Assembly (NCBI GenBank): GCA_008638375.1
Contig: CM018033.1
Location: forward strand, 15,680,517 to 15,744,516
Source of the DNA: Nyssa sinensis
Lineage: Eukaryota > Streptophyta > Magnoliopsida > Cornales > Nyssaceae
Reading direction: 5' to 3'
DNA length: 64,000 nt
Shown here: piece by piece, positions 7,794 through 19,174 of the stretch
How the letters are laid out: each line of letters begins with the position of its first letter
Numbering within the stretch: the stretch's first letter is position 1
Notes under the pieces: model-generated
Databases searched by the model: none
What the model saw: only the letters and a program-made list of their open reading frames with translations
Told to the model about the DNA's origin: nothing
Translations under genes and position numbers: made by a program

Positions 7794-9701
7794 CTAAGCC
7801 TGATCAGCAGGAACAGGATCAACGACAGGAGAAGGTTCGGCAGGTACAGTATCAACCACCTCAGTCGGTACAACCACTTCCGTGGGATCGGCCGGGAGGA
7901 CATCAGCCACTTCGTCCTGGTTGACCTCTAGAGGTTCAGACCCAGGTGGCACAATGGAGGAAACGTCTAGGTCAGGAAACTTGGCAAGAAGCCGAGAGTG
8001 GAAGTTATTAAACCCAAACGTAATCAAACGATGGGCCATTCCTTCCAGCTTCGACCTCATCTCTTCCTCATTGTCCACCAATGCCTGCTCCACGGCTGCA
8101 TCTAGCTGCCTACTGTGCTGGTACCGCAAGCCGTTCATCTCCACCTGCAACCTCCTCGCCCGCTCAACGGCAAAGTTCCTCTCCGACTCCATCACTATCA
8201 AGGAGTTCTGACACTCCTTCAACTTCTCCGCAGAATCGTGAGCCTCCGACCGAGCAGTACCCAACTGGAGTCCCAGTTCGTCCAGATTGGCCCTAAGTTG
8301 GTCGAGCTCCTCCACAAATGGAGAAACCTCCACCAAAGCAGAAAGGGTATGCAAGGTCTGCATAACACAAAGAAAACAACTCAAACACCAGTAGAAACGC
8401 TTAAAGGTAAGGAAAATATGGTCCTAACGAGCTCACCTTAACCTGAAGAGCGGTCAAGTCAGCAAGCAGCTTCCCAGACGCCTGAGGCTTAATTTTAACT
8501 GAGCCTTTGGCCCATAACTCACTCAGAATCTTCTTGGCTCCCTGACCAGCAACGTCAGGAGCCACCGATGATGATGCCTCCTTACCCGCTCGACGAGACG
8601 GGATTGGAGGAACCACCGTGATAGGGACGGGAGCCTCTTCCTCCCTCTCAGCAGGTCCGGGAGAGGACGAAATCAGCCTCCGCTTCTTCGGAACGGGAGG
8701 GACCACCGGAGAAGAAGCCTCCCCCACCGCAGGCGGTGATGGCCCGGACTCCCACTGAGCCATCACATTATCAGCTATCTCCTCGACACTACCCCTGGCA
8801 GCCATTAATGTATCAGGGTTGACAATGGAAGAATGATCCCTGATGCTGGGCTTCAAAAGCTTCTTATACTGCTTCTGAATCGCGGGAGAGAAATCCGGTC
8901 TCTTCCACGCACTCTTAACTGCAAAGCAAACACAGAAATTGATCAGTTCAACAAATTGGCAAACAAAACAGAGTCAACGCAGCCACGGAAAAGTTAAACC
9001 TCACCCCTTGGCCCAGTGGTTCGAGGGAATGTGGAAGGTTGACCCTCGAAGTTCTTGAATTCCCATCCTCCTTTAATAAAGAAGTACCACTTCTTCCAGG
9101 TCTTGTTGGAGGAGGGCACAGAAGTAAGGGGTCTGAACCCACTATCAAAAGACATGTAATAAAGGCCTTCCGCCTTTTGAAGTTTTAGATCCATATTGCT
9201 ACGGATCAGATCAAGGGACACCTTGACATTATTCATATGCCCTAATACGATAAAGCTCAACAGATATCTCCAACTGTTAAGGTTCAGGTCTGCGGGGCAC
9301 AGATCAAACCAACAAAAGAATTGTTTTATTATATCAGGAAAGGGGAGTGTAAGACCCAGTTCAAACCAGGCCAGATAGGCACAGATTTCTCCATCTCTAA
9401 CATCGCCCGGGCGATCTTGAGAATCTGGGACCCTGAAAGCGACATTTTTGGGAAGTTTGAACTTCGCCCATAACTCCTTCAGCATACTTTCAGTAATTAC
9501 ACTCTCACCCTCTTCTCTTCGATCAGACCGACCAGAGGTTTCGCCAGCCCTGTTCGGGGGATCATCAAAAGCATCGACAATCCTGACCCCCGGACTAGAG
9601 GGAGGAACTACCATTCTATTTTCATCAACATTCACTAATTGCATTTGAGGATCAGTCTCAGAAGGACTTCCCAAACCAGAGTGTGATTCTAAGCCAGACA
9701 T
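7794..9701 (-). CDS. Antisense gene of element A, three exons, intact; plant transposase_28 / gypsy-type antisense ORF family
   Basis: Model: exon 1 9701-9005, intron 9004-8919, exon 2 8918-8437, intron 8436-8358, exon 3 8357-7794. Both introns are GT-AG (86 and 79 bp) and the exons sum to 1,743 bases, exactly 581 codons with the TAG stop. Exon 1 starts MSGLESHSG and carries the conserved domain ICAYLAWFELGLTLPFP ... LIRSNMDLKLQKAEGLYYMS ... SNKTWKKWYFF. I place this in the family catalogued as a putative plant gypsy-type transposon protein. Exon 2 is Pro/Ser-rich with a basic KKRR patch. Exon 3 is a heptad-rich coiled coil (LDQLRANLDELGLQL) with an acidic Pro/Val tail. Antisense ORFs downstream of pol are known in Tat elements such as maize Grande; their role is unknown. 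Here the gene has no stop or frameshift. Confidence 0.85.
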
Positions 9702-10076
9702 GGCGAACAAGAGAAAGAAATGAAGCAAACAAGAAGGAATGAAGAAGGGGACTAAAAGTCGAACCTGAAACCAAGAAAAGAGTTATGAACACCGGGGATC
9801 CTCCAAAACTTCAAGATATGTCGAATGGCGGTCTGGTACTGTGGAAGTAAATGCAGAAGAAAGGTATGAAAGGCTTTTCCTCTCTCTCTATATACGCATT
9901 CGAAATATGAGCCTTCCAAGACGAGCCGACACAACGGTTGAAAGTAATGATGAGTTCTCAAGTATCGGCTGCGCAATAAATGACGCGTTAAAACGGCGTC
10001 TTAAGAAATGGGAAGGCAAAACGTATGACTCTTCACAAAACCCTCAACCTTAGTTAAAACCCTAGCTTTTGACAAG
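9702..10076. other. Region between antisense gene and 3' LTR, with antisense TATA box
   Basis: This is the 5' flank of the antisense gene. A TATATA box on the minus strand (9889-9894), followed by GAGAGAGAG, lies about 190 bp upstream of ATG 9701. Element E has TATAAATA at 46200-46207, about 235 bp upstream of its own antisense ATG. Both suggest the antisense gene has its own promoter rather than using the LTR. No other ORF is supported. Confidence 0.55.
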
Positions 10077-10091
10077 GGCTCGGGGGGGGAG
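10077..10091 (+). other. Polypurine tract of element A
   Basis: GGGCTCGGGGGGGGAG stands five bases before the LTR start TGATATACC and would prime plus-strand DNA synthesis. Element E keeps an equivalent purine tract next to its 3' LTR (minus strand, about 45960-45978). Confidence 0.8.
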
Positions 10092-10095
10092 TAGC

Positions 10096-10769
10096 TGATA
10101 TACCATAAACAGACACACCAATCAGTTTGAGACACGTATGCCTATCAGATTAACAAATCTCGATCCTACAGAGCTCATATATTTCGGTCATACAGAACAG
10201 CTATAAGCCTTCAGGGTATTCTCATATATGTCTATCATACAGAGCAGCCATAAGCCTTCGGGGCATTCTTATTTATATATCATTCAGAACCGATGAACTC
10301 GGTCATACAGTACAGATGAAGCATTCAGGATATTCTCATGTACATCGTCCAGACCTCCTGTTCTGGACAGTATTTATTCGACACTGCATATATGGTTTCC
10401 TTAACAGCCGTTAAGCGGGGAATAAGGAAACAGCCTTCAACACGTAAACTACTATCTATGGTTATCTCCATCTACGATTCAATGCTCCACAAGGTAACTG
10501 CAAATCTCTGATGATCCAATCCCGATATTCGTGGCGGCAAAACCTAATCAAAATTAGGAGAACCACGGCTTATATATTAAACCCTAGAGGTACGCTTTGG
10601 ATTCTTATGCTCATTCTTTGACTTTCAATACAGTCTTTCAATTCCCTTACTTACTTAAGCATCGGAGCGGCTACCGCCGGAGCCAATCCGGTGGTCCTCT
10701 GATCATCTCTCTGAGTGTTCTACAGGTCACGGAGCCCTCACGTGTTGCGAGTCAAAAGGTGTAGCATCA
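10096..10769 (+). repeat. 3' LTR of element A (674 bp)
   Basis: It starts TGATATACC and ends GTAGCATCA; the terminal TGAT/ATCA is a 4-bp inverted repeat. The start and end align with the 5' LTR of element B in reverse complement (19175-19782), including TTCTACAGGTCAC near the 3' end. A TATA box, TATATATTAA, is at 10571-10580, just before AAACCCTAG. The U3 part holds three imperfect repeats of about 60 bp (10178-10350) built on TCATACAGAACAG and AAGCCTTCAGGG. They account for most of the extra length over B's LTR and may be enhancer-like. Confidence 0.9.
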
Positions 10770-11564
10770 GAATGTATACTTCTGATCTGTAAAATTGACT
10801 TTCCTTCAAATTCTTCTTGTGTTCTCTCCTCCTGTGCAATTTTGTCGTTAAGTGTAGCTGTTTTGAGCCTCTTGTATGTTAGGTCAACCATCCAGTAGTC
10901 GATAGTTACCTTCCGAGCTTCGATACTTGCAATTGAATAATGAATGTAGATTAACTTTAACTGTCTCATCATAATGAGATAAGAAAGGAAGCATAATCAG
11001 ATAGATAGAGCCCAATAAAGTGGGCGTAAATTTTTGTAGATCTTTGAGATAGACGGCTCTGAATCAAGAGCTCGTGAAGATAATCAGGCAGCTTGTGCTT
11101 GTCATTATGATGCTCGGCATGCTGTTTTCGAGTACTCAGGATCAGGATATGTCCGAGCTGTTTTGGCCTTTGTTATGTGACTGGCCTGTCATAAAATAGT
11201 TAAGACTGTAAGTTCTGAATCTTGGATAGGAGGCCTGTACATTTAGACGTTGTCCCCCTCTCTTTATCAATTCAGAAGCTCCAGTGCTGGACTGTGATTT
11301 TCGTTCATAGAGCTCTGTACCCTGTCTCTTGGTATATCGAAGAGGCACATTTAATGCACTGTTTATTTATTCGATTGCCATTTGGGATTTCGAGGCCAAT
11401 CTCTTTTTCACCGTTGCGACGGTTCAGTTGGGTGGCTTTTGGACTTCAAGGGTCAATATATATGGAAACGAGGGCATTCGGTTGCATTCAACCCTTTTAT
11501 TCCCAAACTGTTTCCTCGTAGGAGAGACTTTAGATGCTGCCGGAATTTTGTCACTCGCCTGGAG
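10770..11564. other. Element B spacer upstream of its second antisense gene
   Basis: No supported ORF. From about 11360 to 11564 it aligns in reverse with element A 7235-7035, including the TATATATGGAAACG promoter-like patch. The stretch 10770-11360 is probably B spacer with little visible similarity to A. Confidence 0.5.
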
Positions 11565-12077
11565 ATGATGGATGATTCTCTGTCTGAGTTAGTAATGATT
11601 AAACTATGGCCGAGATTTAACCTTCCCCCTTTTTCAGTCTCCAAGGAATGATTAAAGGAGGCACAAATCTTCTTGTCTCCTCTGGCATTCAGTCGAGATT
11701 TAACCTTCCCCCTTTTTCAGTCTCCATGGAAGGATTAAAGGAGGCACAAGTCTTCTTGTCTCCTCTAGCATTCAGTCGAGATTCCTCCGATTGGTGGTGT
11801 TCCCTCCCTGATTCAACCGAGGCTTGGAGCGCCGGTGATGAAGACGCAAGTGGGGTGCCTCCTCTTTTTTATGTTTCGTCAGAGACCCCTGCTCCAATCG
11901 GCTGGGGTGTAACAACTGATGTGAGGAAGACGAATGGCGGTCCCCTGAGATCCAGAGCCCTCATCCTCCGTTGGTCGTGAGATCAATGATAGTGATGATG
12001 AAATGGCCTGGGTGCTCCTTGATGCGGATTGGGGTTCAGGATTCCTTCCTTTCAAATGGAGCCGACGACGGCGGTAA
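11565..12077 (+). pseudogene. Second antisense gene of element B, broken copy
   Basis: It starts MMDDSLSEL at 11565 and ends DSDDEMAWVLLDADWGSG...KWSRRRR at stop TAA 12075-12077, matching the unknown antisense gene of element A. An 83-bp tandem duplication (11612-11694 and 11695-11777) shifts the frame, and a TGA replaces Gly in SVSKEGLKEA in the first copy. The acceptor-like CAG at 11953-11955 is at the same place as in A. An AATAAA signal follows at 12244-12249. The product is unknown. Confidence 0.45.
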
Positions 12078-12552
12078 TGGAAGTCTTGGATCATGTGCCC
12101 TTTTATCATCCGAGGAAGAAAGCCATGATGTTACAAGTTGTAGCCTCTGTAGTAGCTTCTGTAGTAGCTTATGTAATGATCTCTGTATTGTAGCCTCTGT
12201 TTTATTTCCAGTCTCTGTACTGATGTAAATCTTCTGAATTATCAATAAAATTGAGTTTCTTTTTCTCAGATCTGATGTTATTCGAATGTACTCTTCTGTA
12301 GTTAAAACACTTTCTCGTGCACTCTTGATATATGAATGTTCTAAGAATAGATCAAAGAAACTTAGAAGAATGCTTGAATCAAAGTACTTCACTCCTGATC
12401 GGTATCATAGTACTTGTTGCTTGTTTGATAGATAAGCCAAATAATATAAACATCAGATCTGAGGTATTCCGATCTAGGAAACTTTAGTTTTGTAGATGTT
12501 CGGAACTTCTGTCTTTGGATGGACTGGATCATGGAATCTATTTTTTAAAGAT
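12078..12552. other. Element B spacer between second antisense gene and hairpin array
   Basis: It holds the remains of the CTTCTGTAGTAG minisatellite (about 12135-12200), equivalent to 6302-6391 of element A, and the antisense AATAAA. After that it is unique spacer aligning with element A 5990-6300 in reverse. No gene is seen. Confidence 0.6.
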
Positions 12553-13362
12553 AGACCAGGCTGAAGAGACCTGTGTATTATAAATGGACCAAGTCCTAAG
12601 ACTTGTGCATTATAAATGGACCAAGTACGAAGACTTGTACATTATGGACCAGGCTCTAGAGGCCTGTGCATTATAGATGGACCAAGTCCTAAGACTTGTG
12701 CATTATAGATGGACCAAGTACGAAGACTTGTACATTGTGGACCAGGCTCTGGAGGCCTGTACATTATAGATGGACCAAGTCCTAAGACTTGTGCATTATA
12801 GATGGACCGAGTACGAAGATTTGTACATTATGGACCAGGCTCTGGAGGCCTGTGTATTTATAGATGGACCGAGTGTAAAAGCTCGTACATTATGGACCAG
12901 GCTCTGGAGGCCTGTGCATTTATAGATGGACCGAGTGTAAAAACTCGTACATTGTGGACCAGGCTCTGGAGGCCTGTGCATTTGTAGATGGACCGAGTGT
13001 AAAAACTCGTACATTATGGACCAGGCTCTGGAGGCCTGCGCATTTGTAGATGGACCGAGTGTAAAAACTCGTACATTATGGACCAGGCTCTAGAGGCCTG
13101 TGCATTTATAGATGGACCGAGTATAAAAGCTCGTACATTATGGACCAGGCTCTGGAGGCCTGTGCATTTATAGATGGACCGAGTATAAAAGCTCGTACAT
13201 TATGGACCAGGCTTTGGAGGCCTGTGCATTTATAGATGGACCGAGTGTAAAAACTCGTACATTATGGACCAGGCTCTAGAGGCCTGTGCATTTATAGATG
13301 GACCGAGTGTAAAAACTCGTACATTATGGACCAGGCTCTGGAGGCCTGTGCATTTATAGATG
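12553..13362 (-). repeat. Hairpin-forming tandem array of element B, about 13 double units of 60-62 bp
   Basis: Each double unit has two hairpins. On the element strand these are CAGGC-CTCCAGA-GCCTG and a second core that changes along the array: CAAGTC-TTAG-GACTTG, then CAAGT-CTTCGT-ACTTG, then CGAGT-TTTTAC-ACTCG. The A-T to G-C change in the second base pair is made on both sides of the stem. The spacer words GTCCATC and AATGYAC are shared with element A. The array begins about 30 bp beyond the end of pol. Confidence 0.88.
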
Positions 13363-13391
13363 AATATTCTATGGAAGTAAAAGAAACATCT

Positions 13392-16300
13392 CTACTGATA
13401 ATACTTCCGTAAGTGTTCCACATTCCATGGCCTAGGAACAGGCTTCCCAGTCATGTCTTCTAGCCAGTAGGTAGTAGGCCGAACAACCTTTGTTACTTTG
13501 TAGGGGCCTTCCCAGTTTGGTGACAACTTTCCCATAGTGGGATCCTTGGTGTTTTGAAAGACACTTCTTAAGACATAGTCTCCGACTTGAAAGCTGACTG
13601 TCTTGAGTCCTACCTTGGATTTGTCGACCATTCTCTGTTGATAGGCTTCCATCCTGATGCTGGCTTGATCCCTTCTCTCTTCGAGCAAATCCAAGTTTTC
13701 CATCAGTTGTTGATCGTTGGATTCTTGCTCAAAGGCTTCTATTCTCAGGGTTGGCATACCGATCTCAACCGGAATTACTGCTTCTGTCCCATAGGCTAGT
13801 GATAAGGGAGTCTCAGAGGCGGGAGTTCTTCTGGTCGTTCTGTAGGCCCAAAGGACTCCGAGGAGTTCTTCTGCCCACTTTTCTTTGGCTTGCTCTAACC
13901 TTTTCTTTAACCCGTCAAGGATTGTTCGGTTGGTGACCTCCGCTTGCCCATTTGCTTGTGGATGGCCTGGAGAGGCGAAGTGCTACCTAATGTTGAGATT
14001 TTCGCAGAATGTCTTGAAGCCTTTACCAGTGAATTGTGTCCCATTGTCGGAGATAATTACACATGGTATGCCGAACCTGCACACAATGTTCTTCCAGGTG
14101 AAGCTCTCAACTTCCTTTTCTGTGATATGTGTTAGAGGTTCGGCTTCGGCCCATTTAGAGAAGTAGTCGATGGCCACCAAGAGATATTTCCTGTTTGGAG
14201 GTGCCCTTGGTAATGGACCCACAATGTCCATCCCCCACTGAGCAAAAGGCCAAGGACTAGGAATCGGGATAAGCTCATGATGAGGCTGATGTTGGTACGG
14301 GGCAAATCTCTGGCATTTGTCGCACTTGCGAACATATTCCTTAGCCTGTTTCAACATGCCAGTCCAGTAATAGCCTTGCGATAGAGCTCGGTGGGCTATA
14401 GTTCTGCCCCCATTATGATTCCCGCAAATTCCTTCGTGTATTTCAGCCAAGACATATTGTGACTCGTCTGGAGCTAAGCATTTTAACAGAGGTTGAGAAT
14501 ACGACCTTCTGTAAAGCTTGTTGTTTAGGATCAGGTACCGAGCTGCTCTGATTCGGATTCTCCTGGCTTTGTTTTTGTCCTCTGGGAGGAGCCCGGATCT
14601 CAGATACTGGAGGATTGGGGTCATCCAGTTCTGGGGCTGCTCATCAATTTGAGCGATTTGGGCTTCCTCAATGCTGGATCCTGGCTGAAAGGAGATTTTA
14701 ATTGTGGAGTTTGCTTCAAACTTGAGGCGGGAGGCCATGTTAGCCAGAGCATCTGCTCTACAATTCTGGCTTCTCTCAATTTTTTGGATAGTAAATGTCT
14801 GGAAGGAATGCTTCAAATGGTTCACCAGTTCGGAGTACCGGAGCATCCTATCATCTTTAATGGCAAATTCTCCCAAGACTTGGCTCACCACCAGTTGGGA
14901 GTCAGAGAAGACATCGAGGTTCTGAGCCTCGCATTCCAAGGCAAGCTTCATGCCCAAGATTAGGGCTTCATATTCGGCTTCATTATTGGAAGCTTTGAAT
15001 CCCAGGCTGACTGCTTTTTCTGACGTGAGCCCATCAGGAGACTGTAATACCAGGCCTACCCCTGAACCTTGATCAGTTGACGATCTATCAATGTATAGCA
15101 GCCAGGTTCCCGAAGTTTCAGTGAGTTGCGCTTTGTTCTGAAGTGCTGGGGTGAACTTTGCAACGAAATCGGCTAAGGCCTGCCCTTTGATGGAGTTTCG
15201 GGGTACATACGATATGTCGAACTCCCCTAGCTCCACAGAACACTTCACCAATCCTTCTGATACCTCAGGTTTCCTCAATATTGACTTCAGAGGATAGGTA
15301 GTTGGGATCTCGATTGGATGGGCTTGGAAATAAGGTCGAAGCTTCCGAGCTGATATGACCAAGGCATAGGCCAGTTTCTCTACTTCTGGGTACCTTTTTT
15401 CCGTGTCAAGTAGTGCCCAACTGGCATAGAAAATAGGCCTCTGTACTCCTCTGTCCTATCTGATCAATGCGGAACTGACCGCGTTTTCGGAAACTGCAAG
15501 GTACAGGAGCAGCTTTTCTCCTTGTACTGGTTTTGATAGGAGCTCTGGAGAGGCTAGATACTCCTTTAGTTCTTGAAAGGATTTCTTGCATTCTTCTGTC
15601 CACTGCAGAGCTTTGCTGCCCTTTAGAGCTCTGAAGAAAGACAGGCAGCGATCGGTGGATTTGGATATAAATATGCTTAGTGCCGCAATTCTGCCATTCA
15701 GTGCCTAAATTTCCTTTTTGGTCCTTGGTGAGGTCAGTCCAATTAGAGCTTGGATCTGAGTGGGGTCTGCTTCGATACCCCTCTGAGAGACAATGTATCC
15801 CAAGAATTTTCCCTTCGTAACTCCGAAGGTACATTTCGAGGGATTGAGCTTCATCTTGTGCTGTTTGAGGATATCGAAGGTCTGGGCTAAGTGCTGGAGG
15901 TGACTGCTTTTCTGAAAACTCTTTACCAGCATGTCGTCGATGTATACCTCCATGGTGCTGCCGAGCAGTGGGCTGAACATCTTGTTCACCAACCGCTGAT
16001 AAGTGGCTCCAGCATTCTTCAACCCGAAAGGCATTACTCTGTAGCAGTAGAGCCCTCGTTCGGTTATGAAGGCTGTCTTCTCTTGGTCTGGAGGGTACAT
16101 CTGGATCTGGTTGTACCCAGAATAGGCGTCCATGAAACTCATAAGCTCATGCCCTGCAGTGGCGTCAACCAGTTGGTCTATTCTTGGCAGTGGAAAGCTG
16201 TCCTTGGGGCATGCCTTGTTGAGGTCTGTATAATCAACGCAGACTCTCCACTTGCCGTTTTTCTTCTTAACAAGCACGGTGTTGGCTAGCCACTCAGGAT

Positions 16301-16733
16301 AGAATACTTCCCGTATCATCCTGGCGTCCAGCAGCCTTTGGACTTCTTCATTTATAATCCGATGCCGTTCAGGAGCAATCGGTCTTCTCTTCTGTCTGAC
16401 TGGCGGATGATCCGGATCCACCATCAGCTTGTGAGTTATAAGAGTGGGATCTATTCCCTCCATGTCTTTGGTCTCCCAAGCAAAGATAGAGAGGTTCTTT
16501 TTCAAGAACCTGACTATCTTTTCCTGCTCGGTGTGCATTAGGTCTGGGCCGATGTACAAATAACGCCCCTCTGCTTCTGAACTGACCAATACTTTAATGG
16601 GCTCGCCAACAGGTTTGGCTCGGCTATCGCGTCCCCTTGGGCTCAGGGGTTCTTTAATGTTGGATGGGCAATCCTCCTCATCGGGAGAGTGAGTGAGAAC
16701 CGGATCTGCACAGTCCCGAGTGTACTGTAATTG
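13392..16733 (-). pseudogene. pol: Pol of element B, interrupted by three stops
   Basis: Same domain order as element A: RT with YIDDMLVKS, degenerate first RNase H, second RNase H (LLYIDRSS, where Gly is replaced by Arg beside the catalytic Asp), HHCC finger and DD35E integrase, ending LRKYYQ. The frame is intact apart from TAG codons at 15705-15707, 15456-15458 and 13983-13985. Each replaces a CAG glutamine codon of element A. At the position of A's stop at 2052, B has a sense GAG codon. The frame is open back to the leaky stop 16734-16736. Confidence 0.9.
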
Positions 16734-16739
16734 CTATTT
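16728..16739 (-). promoter_or_regulatory. Conserved putative readthrough stop of element B
   Basis: The minus strand reads AAATAGCAATTACAG, with TAG at 16734-16736. Pol continues in the same frame. It is identical in its core to the sites of elements A and E. Confidence 0.65.
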
Positions 16740-19097
16740 AGGAGCTCTCTCCTTGAGGGCAATAGCGTGGCACTCTCGGGAGGTTGGCTGACACCCTCTG
16801 ACCGAGTGGACGCTCTGGTTGTGGACGTACTTCAGACACTGATGGAGGGTCGAAGTGACTGCTCCTATCTGATGCAACCAGGGTCTCCCGATTATGACGT
16901 TGTAGGGAGATTTCATGTTTAACACCATGTACTCCGAGATGGTGGTCTTCTGCCCTTCACCCTCTCCTACGGTGGTAAGAAGGTCGACTTTCCCCAAAGG
17001 GGTACTGAGGTTGCCATCGAAAGCTGCCATCACGGCAGTGGTGGGCTTGACGTTGTCATGGTCTATCCCTATCTGTTTAAGTGGCTCATAGAACAGTATG
17101 TTGACGGAGCTGCCAGTATAGACCAGAACTCTCCGGGTCTCGAAGTTGGCGATTCTGAGGGTTATAACAAGGGCATCACTGTGAGGGCAATGTACCCCTG
17201 CTAGATCTTGCTCAGTGAATTAAATCTCCGGTGCTGGCTTGAGCCTCTTTTCTATGTTGGAGATCTGTAATACGTTCGGGGCAACTCTGGCCTCCCAAGC
17301 ATATTTCTTTCTTGCCCTGTTGGACATTCCTGTGATAGGGGAGTCAGCATGGAGGACGTAGATAACATGGTTGTTCTGCCTCTGAGGCTCGTTTCGCCCT
17401 TCCCTTTGCTTCTGCCTCTGTTTGGGCCTTTAATCTGGCCGTTGTTGAGGCTTGTCATCTTGGGGGTTCTGCCTTCCATCCAGCTTGACGAACTCCCGAA
17501 GACGCCCCTTCTTTATGAGCTGCTCTATCTCATACCGGAGGGTCCTGCATGTGTTAGTTGTATGTCCATGATCTTTATGGAAATTACAATACTTACTTTG
17601 GTCCCGCAGGCTAGGATCTCCTTTGATTGGTTCCGGCCACCTCAGGTTCTCCCGATCTCGGATCTGCCGGAGTACTTGGTTCGATGTGGTGTTTAAAGGA
17701 GTGAAGTTGGTGAACTCCCTTGGTCCGGAGTTGTACACAGCTCGGGGTGCTGTTCTCTTCTCTGGGCTCCTGGCCCTCTTTTTGTTGGAGTCTCTTCTGT
17801 GATCCTCCTTCTTGTGGTCCTCCTTCTTCGGATTGTCCCTTTGGGTCTGATCTTTGCCCTTCTAGGATGTGCGGTTGGCTTCTTCTAGGTTGATGTACTT
17901 TCTGGCCCGATCCATTAATGCCGCCATATCGGCTGGAGGGCTCTTCGTTAAGGAATCTCTGAATCCACCTTGGGCAAGCCTAGCAGTTAGGGCTGCTACA
18001 AGGAATTTCGGGCTGCAGTCAGTGATCTCCGTGAGTTCGGTATTGAAGCGCGCGATGTAGGCTCTGAGGGATTCCTCCCTAGTCTGTTTGATGTTTAACA
18101 GGAACTCTGGACCCCTTCTGAGCCTCCTGCTGGTCATAAACCTGTCCAAGAACTGTCTACCAAGCTCGTAGAAGCTGGTAATTGAGTTTGGAGGGAGGTT
18201 GTGGAACTACTTCAGAGCAGTTCCCTTCAAGCTGGTGATGAAGGTTCGGCACATGAAAGCATCAGAGGCTCCGTGAAGGGCCATCGTATGCTGATAGTGC
18301 GAGAGATGATCCCCTAGATCTCCAGATCCAACATATAGGGTGAACTTGGGCACCATGAACTTTCTGGGCCTCTCTTTTGATATGATGGTGTGAGTGAACG
18401 GAGTGGCTAGTCTTCCAAGCAGCCTGGCCAACTCGTCTTGTTCTGGAGGGTTCTGAGGTCCTCTCAGGGGAATTGTTCGGTCCATAGATTCGACAATTTC
18501 CTCTACCCTCCGCGGGTCCCTGATTCTGACATCTTGCGAACCCTGCCCGACAGCCTCGGCTTCAGGGTAATAGGGTTGAGCACGCCCTTCGGATGGAGGG
18601 GGATTCCGAACCGGAGGGATTGGTGCTGCATGGGGATGAGGCTCCTGCGGTGCCGGATATGCTCCCGAGGCCCTTGGAGTTGGGGCCTGAGTAGTACTCC
18701 AGTAATGGACGTCAGGAACGAAGGCTGATGTTCCCCAGCCTAGAACTGACGGTTGTGGATCTCTGCCAACGCGGGCAACGCCCGGGGGGTGCCCAGGCTG
18801 GTTAGCTGGAGCCTGCTCATGGAGTTCTTCATTCTCCGTGGCAACAGGAGGTTGCGTTCCTGCAGCGAAGTTGATCGGCGGGTTAGGAGAACCCGCTATT
18901 TGGTTTTGTGTGAGTGTTGCCAGCGTTCTAATGATGGCAAGTAACTGTTCTTGCACCAGTTCATTGTGTCGTTTGATCAATTCGATCTCTTGTCGCATGG
19001 GGTTAACCGCTGGTCCCTTTGTACGAGGAGCAGGCGGCTGACGCTGAGAGTTTTGCGAATTCTGAGTATTCTGTCGTGGTCGGAGATTTGGTGCCAT
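16734..19097 (-). pseudogene. gag-pro: Gag-protease of element B, interrupted by stops
   Basis: It starts at ATG 19097 (MAPNLRPRQN), about 55 bases after the primer-binding site. The N-terminal 200 residues are Pro/Gln-rich with a short helical part (IELIKRHNELVQEQL). Then come the Gag core, the charged linker, the CX2HX4HX4C knuckle and protease. Premature stops: TAG 18207-18209 (Trp of LKWFHN), TAG 17862-17864 (Gln), TAA 17430-17432 and TAA 17220-17222 (both at Gln positions of element A). In the protease the residue before the active site reads LVYTGSSVN, so the catalytic Asp has become Tyr. The copy cannot make a working protease. Confidence 0.88.
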
Positions 19098-19152
19098 GGT
19101 TTTCCAGTGAGGAAAGAGATGGGTTTATGAATAGAGCACTTGGAGATTAGCC

Positions 19153-19171
19153 GTTCCCATAGACGGCGCCA
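19153..19171 (-). other. Primer-binding site of element B
   Basis: TGGCGCCGTCTATGGGAAC starts three bases after the 5' LTR on the minus strand. It is the usual place and form of a tRNA primer site, TGG being the complement of tRNA CCA. I do not assign the tRNA. Confidence 0.8.
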
Positions 19172-19174
19172 AAC

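Larger units (their letters stand above)
1..10769 (+). mobile_element. Element A: Ty3/gypsy Tat-lineage LTR retrotransposon, 5' end outside window
   Basis: Order on the + strand is gag-pro, in-frame UAG, pol (RT, degenerate RNase H, second RNase H, integrase), hairpin repeat array, two antisense genes, polypurine tract and 3' LTR. The second RNase H between RT and integrase and the antisense gene downstream of pol are known traits of the plant Tat lineage. The 5' LTR, primer-binding site and first part of gag lie left of the window. By comparison with element B about 0.5 kb of gag is missing. The 3' end is set by the LTR terminus ATCA at 10769. Base 10770 onward belongs to element B in the opposite orientation, so A probably inserted into B, and GAATG (10770-10774) is the predicted target duplication. 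A is the youngest-looking Tat copy here: one clear disabling stop, at 2052, in the visible gag-pol. Confidence 0.93.

Noticed and set aside
1..10769. Endogenous pararetrovirus (caulimovirid)
   Set aside because: Integrase and LTRs are present and no movement protein is seen; dual RNase H and antisense genes mark a Tat retrotransposon.
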